Assembly (NCBI GenBank): GCA_028015205.1
Contig: CM051517.1
Location: forward strand, 13,130,501 to 13,194,500
DNA length: 64,000 nucleotides
Direction: 5' to 3'
From: Mytilisepta virgata
Lineage: Eukaryota > Mollusca > Bivalvia > Mytilida > Mytilidae
Positions 49,001 to 58,390 of this stretch are shown piece by piece (position 1 is the stretch's first letter; every line of letters begins with the position of its first letter). Both the position numbers and the translations under genes were made by a program. The notes under the pieces are model-generated. The model was not told where the DNA came from. It ran no database searches and saw only the letters and a list, made by a program, of their open reading frames with translations.

Positions 49001-51064
49001 AACACAAACAAATGAACAGCATTACACCTCTATCCAAACTACAAGAAGAAGAGTACAACAGAAATTCATGACTGACTTGGTATAGACATTTCATACAGTG
49101 GTGGGGCTAACCTCCCATTTATCTGACCTACTGATCTGTATCATAAAACCTTAAAAAGATGGTTTTGGCTTTGCATTTTTCATTTTTCATTTTGGCGTTT
49201 GAATTTTCCTTTAATGTTTCGGCTTAAATGTGTACAACTTGTGCATCACAATTGGTATCCTGGAATACTTAATTAATTCCTGTTCGTTAATATTACGATA
49301 AATTAGTATAGAAATTGATAAATGTTAAAACAAAATCAAAATTCACAATAATGAGTGAAACGAAAATAGGTTAATATGACCCTACTCCTTTATATATAAA
49401 AATTCTCAACACTACTTTCTTTTATTTTGATCGCCGTTACGTTAAAACTGTTTCTAAAGCTCACATTTTTTTTTACAAATTTACATGTAATATCTCTGCC
49501 AAATTTGAAAATGATTGTGAGTAGAAAATTTTTATCAATGATGCAGCCGTAAATACAGTATATAATATTTTGCATGGTGTACACGAATCACTATGGAGTA
49601 GTCTCTCATAACTCAACTGCGAAATTGAATTTTGTAAATGTGGATATATATGTATCTGTTAATATGTTTTTGGAATTTATAAGATTATATACTGTTGGTC
49701 TGTCGCTATAATGAAGCGGAAAAACACTCGTATACCATATGCAAAAAAACTGTCTCAAGAAAGTTATTCGGTATAATACTTACAGACAATTTATTTATCT
49801 GTGGTTAAATACAGGTATACAGTGGTTATTTATACAATGTCATGTATGTAGGAAAAGGTGGAAATAGTCTTGTCACTGACACAAATGTCACGAGAATGTG
49901 ATAAAAAGAAATAATGTGTAAAATGATTGTGAATAAGGAACATATTCTTTTTTTTTGTTGTTGTTGTTTCTTTTCTTTTATTTCATGTCCTCTTCCTTGA
50001 ATACATACCCGGGTGTAAACTTAGTCGATATCAACAAAACAATGAAACACAAGAACCTATATGCCAATGTAGGGCGAACAATTAGTAAACATTACTTATT
50101 TAATGTGGTCCTTAAATATTATAGATCTTCACAATTAGAGTATGTGGGAGTCCATAAATATCCGAGGACGCCCTAAATTACATTACTTTTGACAAATTCC
50201 GCACCCCATACTATTCTTCATCATTTATCTAGATAATAAGATTGTATTTGTTTATCCGGAAGGTATACAATAAAAGTAAATATAAATAATTGTATTCATA
50301 TTTAATTCATCGTTGATTTACTAAGTTTATATGGATAAATTTACTGCTAGTATTATCCTTTTGATGTGTGCATCTTTTTTTATCTACATGTATTTAGTTT
50401 CTAATTATACTTTTTAGCAACATTTTTCAACAATTTTAACAAGAGCGTTTAATGCATCTGTATGCACCATGAACTTTGAAAAAAAAAATTTTAGCGTTTC
50501 CCCACACTTCAGTGTAATAATTTTTTTCACTGCTTTTCACAGATTTCTCTTGAGAAAAAATGTCTGATGAGAAAGGTTGAAGATTTTTTAGTGTAGAACT
50601 TACCCTGGAGGTCTGGAATCAGGAATTAATCTGTTTAACGGAATAATATCACTAGCTATAATATTAACTTGGTATTTCTGTAAGAATTCGGAAACGTTTC
50701 TTTTTTCTGCTCCGAAAAATGTAACACCTCTTCCGTTTTCGCCGTTTTTCATCTGATCGTTATGACCATAGTCATCTATAAGAATATTACCCGTTTTAAT
50801 TGCACTATTTTTCCTAAATTGTTCAGCAGTTATGGAAACTTTTACTCCGCTGTGTGTATTTTTCTCAAGTTTAAAAGTTCCTTGTTGATGAGACAAGTTT
50901 ACTCGCTGAACGTATGTTTTCATTTTAATCAAGTAATTATCGTTTGATTGAAAACTATTCATTAATATCTGTTTAGCATTTCCAGAATATAAATACATTT
51001 CATACGTTAGTAATAATAAAAATATAAATATGCCAGCTCCAATATAGCGTGTAGTTAGTCTCAT
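31077..51064 (-). CDS. GALNT: GALNT-like gene 2, complete, ten exons (604 codons by my splice model)
   Basis: Polypeptide N-acetylgalactosaminyltransferase family (GT27): transfers GalNAc from UDP-GalNAc to Ser/Thr in the Golgi. Exons, 5' to 3' on the minus strand: 51064-50604, 46302-46136, 41579-41402, 39826-39626, 38385-38268, 36999-36811, 34312-34178, 33152-33048, 32758-32624, 31202-31077. All have AG/GT boundaries and phases that join without a stop. The protein has a short cytoplasmic tail, a membrane anchor (about residues 9-27), a stem, a catalytic domain with LVDD (about 202-205), the DxH metal motif DSH (260-262), WGGEN (365-369), the metal His in LGH (393) and PYDFPGG, then a lectin domain (about 484-604). 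Divergent points: FYDEWPS replaces the usual FHNEAWS, and VGAAYAVD replaces AGGLFAID. A minus-strand AATAAA lies at 30869-30874. The family call is firm; which paralogue it is cannot be told. Confidence 0.9.
32624..32758 (-). CDS. GALNT: Gene 2 exon 9: lectin domain, middle repeat
   Basis: 135 bp, 45 codons, acceptor TATATAG, donor AAG|GTAAAT. It encodes [39 protein letters not shown] and DHKK. It aligns with gene 3's exon at 62881-63015. Confidence 0.87.
33048..33152 (-). CDS. GALNT: Gene 2 exon 8: lectin domain, first repeat
   Basis: 105 bp, 35 codons, acceptor TTTATCAG, donor CAG|GTATAT. It encodes [17 protein letters not shown], then [19 protein letters not shown] followed by a Cys-containing strand and a terminal Q is the ricin-B (CBM13) alpha-repeat pattern. 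Too short and too split to be found by a simple ORF scan. Confidence 0.85.
34178..34312 (-). CDS. GALNT: Gene 2 exon 7: catalytic-lectin linker
   Basis: 135 bp, 45 codons, acceptor TTTGCAG, donor TCA|GTAAGT. It encodes [20 protein letters not shown], then [20 protein letters not shown] and FAWGS. It matches the GALNT region 'GDISxRxxLRxxLxCKxFxWYLxNVYPE'. Confidence 0.88.
35160..35280 (+). repeat. Dispersed repeat with CTGATGA core
   Basis: Contains 'ttttggattgttgctttggt', 'ttttcaacattttatgcctt', then CTGATGA at 35209-35215, GTCG-TAAAT-CGA, and a mutated GAAA block (ggaagatgcac). Lies just 5' of the SINE in intron 6 of gene 2. Confidence 0.6.
35437..35794 (+). mobile_element. tRNA-derived SINE, full length, 14-bp target duplication
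   Basis: 358-bp insertion flanked by the 14-bp direct repeat tccattttgcatag (35423-35436 and 35795-35808). The head is tRNA-like, with an A-box-like 'tggtctcgtggttgcg' and B box ggttcgatccc (about 35489-35499), an internal RNA polymerase III promoter. The tail ends 'ggacgttaaacaataattca' plus (tcca) repeats. Short ORFs across it are not genes. It lies in intron 6 of gene 2 and is absent from gene 1, so it inserted after the duplication. Confidence 0.88.
35870..35995 (+). repeat. Dispersed repeat copy, CAGATGA variant
   Basis: Same order of blocks: 'ttggattgttgttttggttt', 'tcaacatttaggtcttgag', CAGATGA (35924-35930), GTCG-TAAAT-CGAC, GAAA, then hairpin tgtgcacattgtgtgca and ATC. Everything in the core is kept except one base. 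Confidence 0.6.
36811..36999 (-). CDS. GALNT: Gene 2 exon 6: end of the catalytic domain
   Basis: 189 bp, 63 codons, acceptor CTTTCCAG, donor GAG|GTATAT. It encodes [44 protein letters not shown] and ends PEME. The LGH histidine corresponds to the third metal ligand of GALNTs. PYxFPGG and AEVWMDE are family landmarks, here PYDFPGG and VEVWMEP. Confidence 0.9.
37190..37989 (+). pseudogene. RT element copy D, internally deleted
   Basis: Diverged N-terminal RT coding sequence: [65 protein letters not shown]. It has frameshifts. After 'accgactatcatagatcggt' it jumps straight to 'atttcttgactttactta', the last bases of the element's 3' tail in copy A. So the RT core, C-terminus and nearly all the tail are deleted. 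Intron 5 of gene 2. Confidence 0.75.
38268..38385 (-). CDS. GALNT: Gene 2 exon 5: acceptor-site loop and WGGEN
   Basis: 118 bp, acceptor TGTTCCAG, donor CGG|GTAATT. It encodes [20 protein letters not shown], then [24 protein letters not shown] is the GALNT Gal/GalNAc-transferase signature. The AGGLF motif of canonical members is replaced by VGAAY. This exon is intact here but has a stop in gene 1. Confidence 0.88.
39010..39110 (-). repeat. Dispersed repeat copy, CTGACGA core
   Basis: On the minus strand: CTGACGA (39059-39065), GTCG-TAAAT-CGAC, GAAA, then TGTGCAAATCTGGTGTATC. All conserved hammerhead-core positions are present (position 7 may vary). Confidence 0.6.
39626..39826 (-). CDS. GALNT: Gene 2 exon 4: middle of the catalytic domain
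   Basis: 201 bp, acceptor TTGCTAG, donor CC|GTATGT. It begins [19 protein letters not shown] and contains [17 protein letters not shown] and ends EEDVR. It matches the family's 'LLxxIxxxRxxVxCPxID...FxWxL' region. An alternative upstream donor (GAC|GTAAGA) exists in the same exon, but it breaks the phase with exon 5. Confidence 0.85.
40046..40130 (-). pseudogene. RT element 3' tail remnant (minus strand)
   Basis: On the plus strand 'gtcaagaaataccaaagtga...' then 'aaccggggtagactcaggtg' and 'ctccggaagag': the reverse complement of copy C's tail with the middle deleted. Intron 3 of gene 2. Confidence 0.65.
40320..40980 (+). pseudogene. RT element copy E, C-terminal fragment of a related family
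   Basis: Reads [15 protein letters not shown] (catalytic YxDD kept as YKDD), then [13 protein letters not shown] and [12 protein letters not shown] in shifted frames, followed by a 3' tail with 'attgcttaccgttccggagc' and 'aggttttttgttag'. Diverged from copies A and F. Intron 3 of gene 2. Confidence 0.7.
41402..41579 (-). CDS. GALNT: Gene 2 exon 3: DxH metal-binding motif
   Basis: 178 bp, acceptor TTGTGTAG, donor GACTG|GTAAGT. It encodes [31 protein letters not shown] and [18 protein letters not shown] is the Mn2+-binding DxH of GT-A enzymes; Met follows where GALNTs usually have Cys. It lies 341 bp from the inserted Penelope-like unit in intron 2. Confidence 0.88.
41840..41895. repeat. (AT)n microsatellite, left of the Penelope-like unit
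   Basis: Pure alternating AT run ending shortly before the inverted repeat at 41921. Gene 1's matching intron (about 20340-20460) has no such run. Confidence 0.85.
41921..42040 (-). repeat. Left inverted terminal repeat
   Basis: Starts ataacaaaaactctattgta and ends atatacgtacaat; matches the right repeat in reverse complement without a mismatch. Confidence 0.88.
42028..42801 (+). CDS. C-terminal Penelope-like polyprotein fragment with GIY-YIG endonuclease
   Basis: Open from 42028, inside the left repeat, to TGA at 42799-42801, about 257 codons. There is no ATG near the start; 42130 is only GTG, so the true N-terminus is missing. The first part ([47 protein letters not shown]) is the RT-to-endonuclease linker of Penelope-like elements. 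Next comes a Cys cluster [13 protein letters not shown]. The GIY-YIG domain has [20 protein letters not shown] and LYQRH, with FVYVGETG standing for the second half of GIY-YIG, and a late Glu in [14 protein letters not shown]. Its role would be target nicking during retrotransposition. No RT is present, so it cannot move alone. Confidence 0.8.
   Translation: MYVQSAYRIQRKEIKKQLCNRGYTNKSVENELCKVDNLNRNDLLKYRTKESNTDRVPLVLTYSKGLPSVRRIVKQNMDILYKSEKMKQVFDKPPILAFRRDKNLKDILVHKKHNSMYFKQPNKCEPCRQNCALCPFMRNTYSFTNFEGKTFNVKNYINCKTANIVYAIFCKNCDKFVYVGETGDTLYQRHLLNLSLIRRQKPDPVALHFNSNGHSVDDFEVVALEKICGNDIYRQTIEQLWIEKLRTYKPYGINTKG
42843..42962 (+). repeat. Right inverted terminal repeat, with hammerhead-like CTGAAGA...GAAA
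   Basis: Contains ctgaagaaggcc (42903-42914), ggcttgact, ggtcgaaagctccgg (about 42924-42938). CTGAAGA and GAAA flank GGCC/GGTC, which can pair, as in hammerhead motifs reported for Penelope-like pseudo-LTRs. Stems I and III are not clear. Confidence 0.55.
42963..43037. repeat. (AT)n microsatellite, right of the Penelope-like unit
   Basis: About 75 bp of alternating AT. Together with the left run it suggests insertion into, or expansion at, an AT-rich target. The ORF across it is an artefact. Confidence 0.85.
43894..44931. mobile_element. 1038-bp insertion inside RT copy F, with target duplication aactag
   Basis: Flanked by aactag on both sides (43888-43893 and 44932-44937); the uninterrupted sequence is seen in copy A (aagaaactagcccaatcct). 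Inner inverted ends atccccgcact (about 43919) and agtgcggggat (44921-44931). The right end carries 'gacggacagacggacagggg'. The interior is a tandem array (next entry). No coding capacity. Confidence 0.75.
43990..44870 (+). repeat. Tandem repeat of about 157 bp, six diverged units
   Basis: Unit marks 'aaaatcaaaattctaaaacc' recur near 43998, 44132, 44288, 44446, 44602 and 44768, each followed by 'ttattgcacatctacat', 'gtgacaatactgtatagaaa' and 'aggtcacaagcttaaattcc'. A lone diverged unit occurs in each half of the 1858-bp duplication (about 2740-2900 and 4600-4760). Confidence 0.75.
46136..46302 (-). CDS. GALNT: Gene 2 exon 2: start of the GT-A catalytic domain
   Basis: 167 bp, acceptor TTTTCAG, donor G|GTAACG. 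It encodes [34 protein letters not shown] and [10 protein letters not shown]. This is the nucleotide-binding start of the GALNT fold. The normally invariant HNEAWS segment is YDEWPS, with the Glu retained. Confidence 0.88.
50604..51064 (-). CDS. GALNT: Gene 2 exon 1: membrane anchor and stem
   Basis: 153 codons plus GG, donor GG|GTAAGT. The start ATG at 51062-51064 gives [11 protein letters not shown], then a hydrophobic run [17 protein letters not shown], a typical type II Golgi signal anchor. A charged stem follows. The end matches the GALNT pre-catalytic motif ([25 protein letters not shown], family form 'ASD.I.LNR.LPD.R...C'). It is five codons longer than gene 1's exon 1, with an extra NAKQI block after the anchor. 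Confidence 0.88.
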
Positions 51065-52065
51065 TTTCCTCCAGTAACACTCAACAAAAAATAAATATTA
51101 TACCCAAGTTTTTCCTCTAAAACCACTGTTTAATTTCAGACATTAATTGTGATTTATATGTCCATATTTACTTATTAGAATGTAAATTCACTAAATCTTA
51201 TAAACCCTTTGATTTCTTGTAAACGTTTTGCGTTTGACTTTAACGTAAATCAGTCGTTATCATGACATGCAATACTTTGGTGCAGTGGCATGTTACGGAG
51301 TCCAATTAAATAATAATATATCCAAGTTAATATCCAATCCCGCGATCACGCTGTAGTGAGAAAGGAACAGATCCACATGTCCATATTTATCAGGTGTTTA
51401 ATTCTCAGGTGTATTATCATGACAATACCTGTTGTCTTTGATCTGATACAAACTTTCTTATTAGTGTATTGTCCCGTTTTATTTTAACTACTGCATACTC
51501 AATGCAGGTTAATATACCAAATACTTTGTTTTACCAGATAAAAACAAGGACAGGTAGATAGATAGCAGAGACAGGTAAAATTAAGTCACCATTTTATATA
51601 TTTGAACAAACCCTTATTGATTTTACAATGAACAACTATGTGTCGCATAATCACACTAAATCCATTTCAAAAATTATACAATATTAATATGACGGATATT
51701 ATGGAAGGGAATATCCGCCATAATTATACATTTCTTAATTTGTAAAATGCAATTTCTTAATTTGTAAAATGCAATTTCTTAATTTGTAAAATGTAATTTC
51801 TTAATTTGTAACATTTATTTTTTCCATCCGTTACATGAATTTCTACATTTCTTGATTTGTGAAATGTAACTTCTTAATGTGTAAATGCAATTTCTTACTT
51901 TGTTAACGTATTTTCTTCGTTCGTTACATGAAATTCTACATTTCTTAATTTGTGAAATGATATTTCTTTATTTGTTCAATTAAATTTCTTCATTCTAAAT
52001 CGTAACTATGAAATTAAAAATTTCTTAATTTGTAAAATGGAATTTCTATGTTTGTATAGGACGTA

Positions 52066-54233
52066 CCCAGATAACAATACTTTGTTGGGCCAACGTTGGC
52101 GATCGGCTGGCACAGTTGGCAGATGGTTGGCGTTGGCGGCACAACAATGGTCCAACGTTGGCCAAACACAGATCGCCCAACGGTTATTATAATGCTGTTG
52201 GGCCAACATTAGCCTAACATCACTTTACCAAACTTGAAGGTTATTCTGTTGGCCCATTGTTGGCTCAATAGTTCCGAGCCGACTGTTATTTTTTAATTAA
52301 TGGGTAATGTCATACATTTTTTTCAGTGTATTCTCGCAGATTTTATATATACAAATACATGAAATATGAAAAATTGGTATAGATTTCCTAAAAAAATATT
52401 CGTTAATTTGTCCTGCACCCGATGTTAGTTTTTTAATAATTGCACAATATTCACAACTGCTTTTTAAAACCATAAATTAAAATATATTAGATATAAAATA
52501 TATGTTTTATAAGATATGAAGTTTTATAAAATTATCTAAAATGTGTTGCTGATAAAAAAAAATCCTTTCATCTTATTAATTTTTCTGTGTTGTGAATATT
52601 TGTTTCCGGTTAATAGATATCAATCTTTTGTAGATGTGTGAGTGAGAAAGTGGTCTAGATGCTGCAATAAAGATAAACAGCTGTTTTTTATTATACAAAG
52701 AGTGTAGAGTCTTTGTTCTCTCATTTATATAAATGGTCTAGATGCTGCAGTAAAGATAAACAGATGTTTTTGATTATACAAGGAGTGTCAGTTCTCTCAT
52801 TTATAAATTTCGCGCCTTTCACTAGCGTCTTTGTGTCTGGAACCATATAACAAGAAGGTCGACATAATCACCTGGTGATTTCAATACACAGAATACACCC
52901 AACTGAATCAGCTTTATCATATTTTTAAAACACAATGTAAGTAAATTTGTATTTTATACTTTTATTTGTTTTTTGAAAAAGTTAATTCAAGGATTTGTAG
53001 GTTAATCCTAATCCTTGGTTTGTTTAAATTGTCTATAATCCTGGTGATTTTTTTATGATAGGCAGTCCATATACTAAATATAAGAATGGTTTTTTGTTTA
53101 GACAAGTTAAATAAATGTAAAAGGATTGAAACATGCAACATATTAAATTGTCAGAAAGGCGGAAAGAATATGTTGCTGATAAAAAATATCGTTAAAATTT
53201 TCTTTCTGTGTTTGGAATATTGATGTGAAAGTTAAACTTGACTGTATTTGATGTTGATATGGGCAAAAATAGTCTAGCTTTTCTAATGTATAATTCTATG
53301 TGAAAAAAGATTCGCCTAGCTGGTTATCCTAATTTTCATGATTTTAGTACCTTCAGTATGATAAAGTTTTCATTTTTTTAACAATCCTTTGGAACTTATA
53401 TTTTGTAAGTCAAGAAATGTTCTTTAAATACATAAACCTAGCCTGTTTTGATTTCTATTTGATTTCTTTATTTGGTTTAAAAGAAAATGTACATTTAATG
53501 ATTTTGTCTTTTAATAAGTTGGATTAACAATCAGAGTTCATTTTTAATAAATAATATTTTTTTTGTAGTTTTCTGGACAAAAAGCGAATTTCATAATTTT
53601 ATTTTGTCATTTTAATTGATCTAGTTTATACTGTGAGAAAACCAAGCAACATATTTAAAAAATAAGCATCTGTAATAAAACAAAGATATCAAGTTAACAT
53701 AAATGACTTCTATTATTTCTTCTAGGTCGATCATCTTGGAACCATAGGCGGCAATAGTTGCATAGAATGCACAAGACACCAGTTAAAATACTGTTTCTCT
53801 AACCATCTAGATATATAACGAGCAGAAATGAAAAAATAGGCAGAACAGGAAGAGCAGACGGAAAATACCCAAAATAAAATCAATCTGTCTCAGATATCAT
53901 GTTTTTTCTTCCCTATTTTAAGGTCATTAGATCAAAGGTATTCAGGTTCAACTTATGTTGGTATTTTTTATTTCCTAACCAACCCATGTTGGCGCACTGG
54001 TGGCAGATTGTTGGTAGAAAAGTAAAAGGTCATTATAAAAAAAGGTTGGCATTTGGTTGGCAGTTTGTAGAATTTGTTGGCAAATTATTGTTGGTCCAAC
54101 GTTGGCCCAATGTAATTCCCTATTGAAATAGTTGGCAGATTATTGGCAAATTGTTCATTTTGTTGCCAACGTTGGCCCAACAATGTTGCCAACGAAATGC
54201 CAACGTTGGCCCAACACATGATTGCTATCTGGG
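52066..54233. mobile_element. 2168-bp TA-flanked inverted-repeat element nested in the foldback arm
   Basis: Begins cccagataacaatac and ends attgctatctggg, flanked by TA on both sides (52064-52065, 54234-54235). The right foldback arm gives the empty site 'gacgtatatttg'. Subterminal regions hold many ttgggccaacgttggc copies in both orientations. The interior shows no transposase ORF; the frame at 53899-54126 is built of the subterminal repeats. Likely a non-autonomous DNA transposon of a TA-targeting group. Confidence 0.8.
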
Positions 54234-54318
54234 TATATTTGTTTTTCAATCGAAATATTAAAACTCTCTATCTGTGAAATGTAAATTCTTGGTTTGAGTC
54301 ACGTTTTTGGAAAATGTG

Positions 54319-55360
54319 TCAATGTAATTATTTCCGTGACAGCAAATGGGAAGTTCCGTTTCTCAAGAAACACTACAAGTTACAAATCAAGAAGTTACAA
54401 ATCAAGAATGAAATAGTTCCACAATATTCCGCACGAGGGCGCTATTATCGTAACCGGAAACCATGGATCCATCATATATATATTCCATATTATAAAAAAT
54501 AAAATATGTAAGTGTCCTAATTTTCTGTCCATATCTAGACAGTTTAGCAATAGATACATGCACTGTTTCGATTAAGGGGGGGGGAGTAGGGGCTCCCTTT
54601 CATCAAATGAACTTCATGTTCATGATGTAACAAAAACATGGTTCTTTGTAGAAAATTACTACTACTAAAGACGTTATCATGTAGTTCTAGCCCCGCCCCA
54701 ATCAATCCCCAGCCTATCCGACCACAGCAAATCAGTCAGACCCTTCCCCAGAATTCATACACAAGAATCCGGGACAGTTCAGCCGGGGTAAGGTTATCAG
54801 TGACCAACAAGGGAGCACTATCGGACTGATAAAATTTAACATTGTTGTATATGAAAAAAATATGACAGTTGCTTTAAAATAATTTGTCAACATTTTATTT
54901 GTACAATCATAAACTATTGCCACGTCAGGTGAAAAAGTTCCAAAATTTATCTTCCTTTTGATGTAAAAAAAATCACTTTATATTATGTTAAAGTGGTGTC
55001 CCTAACGATTTGAAAATTTCACATGAAATATGATACGTTTTTCCTACATAACTTAACGGAATTCAATGATGACTAGTGGAAGGAAAAAAATCATATAAAA
55101 TGTATTATTGGAGTGACATTGTTTTGCTACGTCCCATGCTATTTCTGAATAATTTTTCTTTCTAAAGGTGTAAAAAAAATATTTTAAGTTTACATTTTAT
55201 GGTGTCACTGGACGTTTGAATATGGTGATTATTTCGTTATGAAACTTCAGTGCATGTAGGCTATTTATATACGTATTGTAAAAAACTGAAACCGATATTT
55301 TTACGTACCATATCTGGAAAGACTGAAAAATGTGTGATATAAGACGGCATCGAAAATTTA

Positions 55361-55399
<39 letters not shown>

Positions 55400-58390
55400 T
55401 CAATTATTTTTTAAAATAAAATTTATGATGACGAAAATATTAAACTGAATTTAAGTCCTGATTAAAAAATGTTGAAATTTTAAATTTTGCCCGGATAATT
55501 TAAATATATATATATATATAAAACTTAAACAAATTTTGTATGACTAGAAATTTGCTAATGAATTATCATTAGCTTATTTGCAGTACATACTAATGACAAA
55601 AGCCACAATGTGAATTTGAAATTCTAAAAGTGACCTGTGGGACTATCATGACTACGTAGTAATTCAAACTGAGAAGCATTTGTGTATTGCTATTAAATAT
55701 TTGTTGGGTTCGGGAAAAGTAATATTTAAGTATTTTTTCTTTCTCTTTAAACACATATTATGTATAAAACATATTTTATTTATTTGAATGAATGTACAAG
55801 TATTGTTTATGGTGTTCTTATCTTAATCATATAATGATGTGAATATAAACAACAACCACCCCACTGTGTTATCATCGGCCGGCTCTTTAATTAATGAAAG
55901 ATATAGACGGACATTTCATGCTGATTCTGAATATCATTTTACAATATTTTAAAAGTTTAAAATGTTGAATGTTGAAATCTTAGATGAATATGCCAATTGT
56001 GAATTCAAATGTCCAATGATCCAAAACAACCACTACTTTTTAAACAATAATCTCCGGTTGAAAATTAAATTATAATAATAAATTCACAAATAGTTGGACA
56101 CACTGTTTGACATATTATTTGATATGTACAGCAAGTTTTCTGATATTTCAAAAATAATAATACTTTGCCTTTTAACATCAGTGTAATCATTTCGATCAGG
56201 CCTAACTATTTATGAATAAAAGTAGATGTGGGGTATACGTAAATGCGATAGCAACCCAACGACAAAAAATAAAATTGACATCTAGAGGGCAAAATAAAGT
56301 CCATCAAAAGACAGGCTCTTAGAGGGCAACCTAAATTTTCAACAATAGGCATGCCTTTAAAAAAAAATAAAATATCAAGATCTAAAGCGTCCAGAGTCTA
56401 TAAGTTGTGAATAAATTTAACAGAAACAATAAAAATTGTATACGTGCGGTGTTTGCTTACATCCTCGTTCTTTGGTCTCTGGTGGCTTGTTGTCTCATTG
56501 CAATCATACCACATCTTATTTTTCTAAAGGTCTGTCATAAACAGAAATAACGAAAAAAATAAGATATGACGTACGACGATATACTAACGAGGTTCCAAAC
56601 TTTGGACAGGTATATGGAAATGTGGTCAGGTCAACCCTCCTCCCCCTTTTGAATGTCAGTATAGATTAACAGAACGTGCATAAAAGAAAATACAATGAAG
56701 ACCAGTACTAGAAAAGCACTTTACTCTTGTCTGGTTAAGGTTATGTTACACATCATATTTTTGTTACTAAAAATGGTCCGCACTTAAAACCAGACCGGAC
56801 CGCACTCCGGACCCGGACTTTAGTCTGAAACCCGGATCCGAACAACTAGGGAAATTATAGGGGTTACATGTTAACATTTTACCGCCAACTTTTTTTACCC
56901 CAAGATTGTACTCAGAATAAAATCTTGTGCAACTCCGGATTGGATGATACAGGATTGGAATTATTTTAATTGAAAGCTTATCAATTCAGATTTTAAAAAT
57001 CCAGAAAATTTAAACCATATTCAACAAAGTGTAGAAAATACATCATTTTATAAAGTTATCGATCTGTTTATTTGATTGTCATCAGAAACCCAAATTAAAA
57101 GACATTTATCCGAGAATCAACGAAATAATCCAATGTTGATCGGAAAAAGTGAGTCCGGGCTGCATGTGACCTGACATGACCCTGGACTTGAAGTTTATGA
57201 TATACGCGTGTATTGCATTACGATAACTAACTGTATGTAAACTGTTTATTAGCATAAAGCTTGTTGACGGAACATTTATTCAAAGTTGTAAATACACAGG
57301 AAATACCTGCGGCAAAAAGAAGAATTTACACTTTCCAGACACAATGTTTTCGAGTCCGGGAAATGATTTAATATGACAATAATGCCATAAGTTCTTGATC
57401 ATATCATATTCCTATTTTGAATCGACAAATTTTTCGAGCGTTCTGGGACTTAGATGTTTTTGTGCTGTTTTATAGGATTGTTGTCATATGGACATTATAC
57501 CACATCCTAGTTTTTTTATTGGTAGAAGTGTAGATGTGCATACTGTGTGGCCATTTCAATCATACCAATTTTTTTAGAACTGTGTATCATGTACTGAAGC
57601 AAAACAAAACTCTTGCAATTAAGTTATTGAAAATTAACAACAAAAATAAGTGTTATAAACCCTGAAATATCATGGAATGTCACAAATGAAATTCAATAGT
57701 TTTCATGACATCTAAACAAAGTGATTTACTGAAATGCATTTTAGTTGTAAAGATGCAGGTTAAATGTTCATATTATTATTATTTCATAGATTGGTAGTGT
57801 TGGTAATACCTTCAAATTTTAATCTTTTATGAATTTCCGAAAATCTTGGAGAAAGGATCTGTCGTGTTGGTTGTTTATCAATATTAAATGTCACTGATAG
57901 GACAAAAAGTAACAGTTTAAATTACAATAATTCTAGTTTTATTACTCTACAGGACAAATGTTATTAAATTAAAAGTCACAATTGTTATTTTGTCATGTCT
58001 AACAAATAAAATTAGAAGTCAATTAAAAAATGATTGTTTTTAATTTGATATTTATAAGAGGAGGGGGGGCAAGAGGGGGTCCATTAACAGATTAACAATT
58101 TTTTATTTTGCTCAAAACAGATAACAGTAAATTAGTCAATAACAGTTAACAGCACATATATTTTCAAAATAACAGTTAACAAAAGTTTAAAAATGCCTAA
58201 AACACCTTAACAGAAAAGATCTTGTCCCCCTCTTATAATTTTTTTTATAATATACATTTTTATTATAGTTGTGTAAAAAAAGTGTCAATAAGGTTCGAAC
58301 ATGTATTTTATTGCTTAGGGAGCAACCATTTGATTTTTATTGGGGGGGGGGGCATGGAAGTAACTTCAGATCCTGCTTTTTCTACGGGGC
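54319..58390. other. Foldback element interior, no gene recognised
   Basis: Contains an (AAT)n microsatellite at about 55360-55400, a short (TA)n near 55504-55521, runs of G near 54576 and 58062, and a C/G-rich patch near 54685-54790. All ORFs are short and unconvincing. Confidence 0.5.
55360..55400. repeat. (AAT)n microsatellite
   Basis: About 13 perfect aat units; produces an artefactual Tyr-rich ORF on the minus strand. Confidence 0.9.

Larger units (their letters stand above)
29820..51305 (-). repeat. Segmental duplication, copy 2 (holds GALNT gene 2)
   Basis: Partner of 10590-27850. About 4.2 kb longer, mainly from the Penelope-like unit and RT copy in intron 2 (41840-45676), RT debris in introns 3 and 5, and a SINE in intron 6. 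Confidence 0.85.

Noticed and set aside
51728..52060. CRISPR-like regularly spaced repeat in the foldback arm
   Set aside because: Subrepeats are nearly contiguous, lack unique spacers, occur as an inverted pair, and the genome is animal.
54638..54829. Pro/Ser-rich ORF in the foldback interior
   Set aside because: Short, overlapped by an opposite ORF, no recognisable domain.
55197..55403. Tyr-rich ORF on the minus strand
   Set aside because: Translation of the (AAT)n microsatellite.
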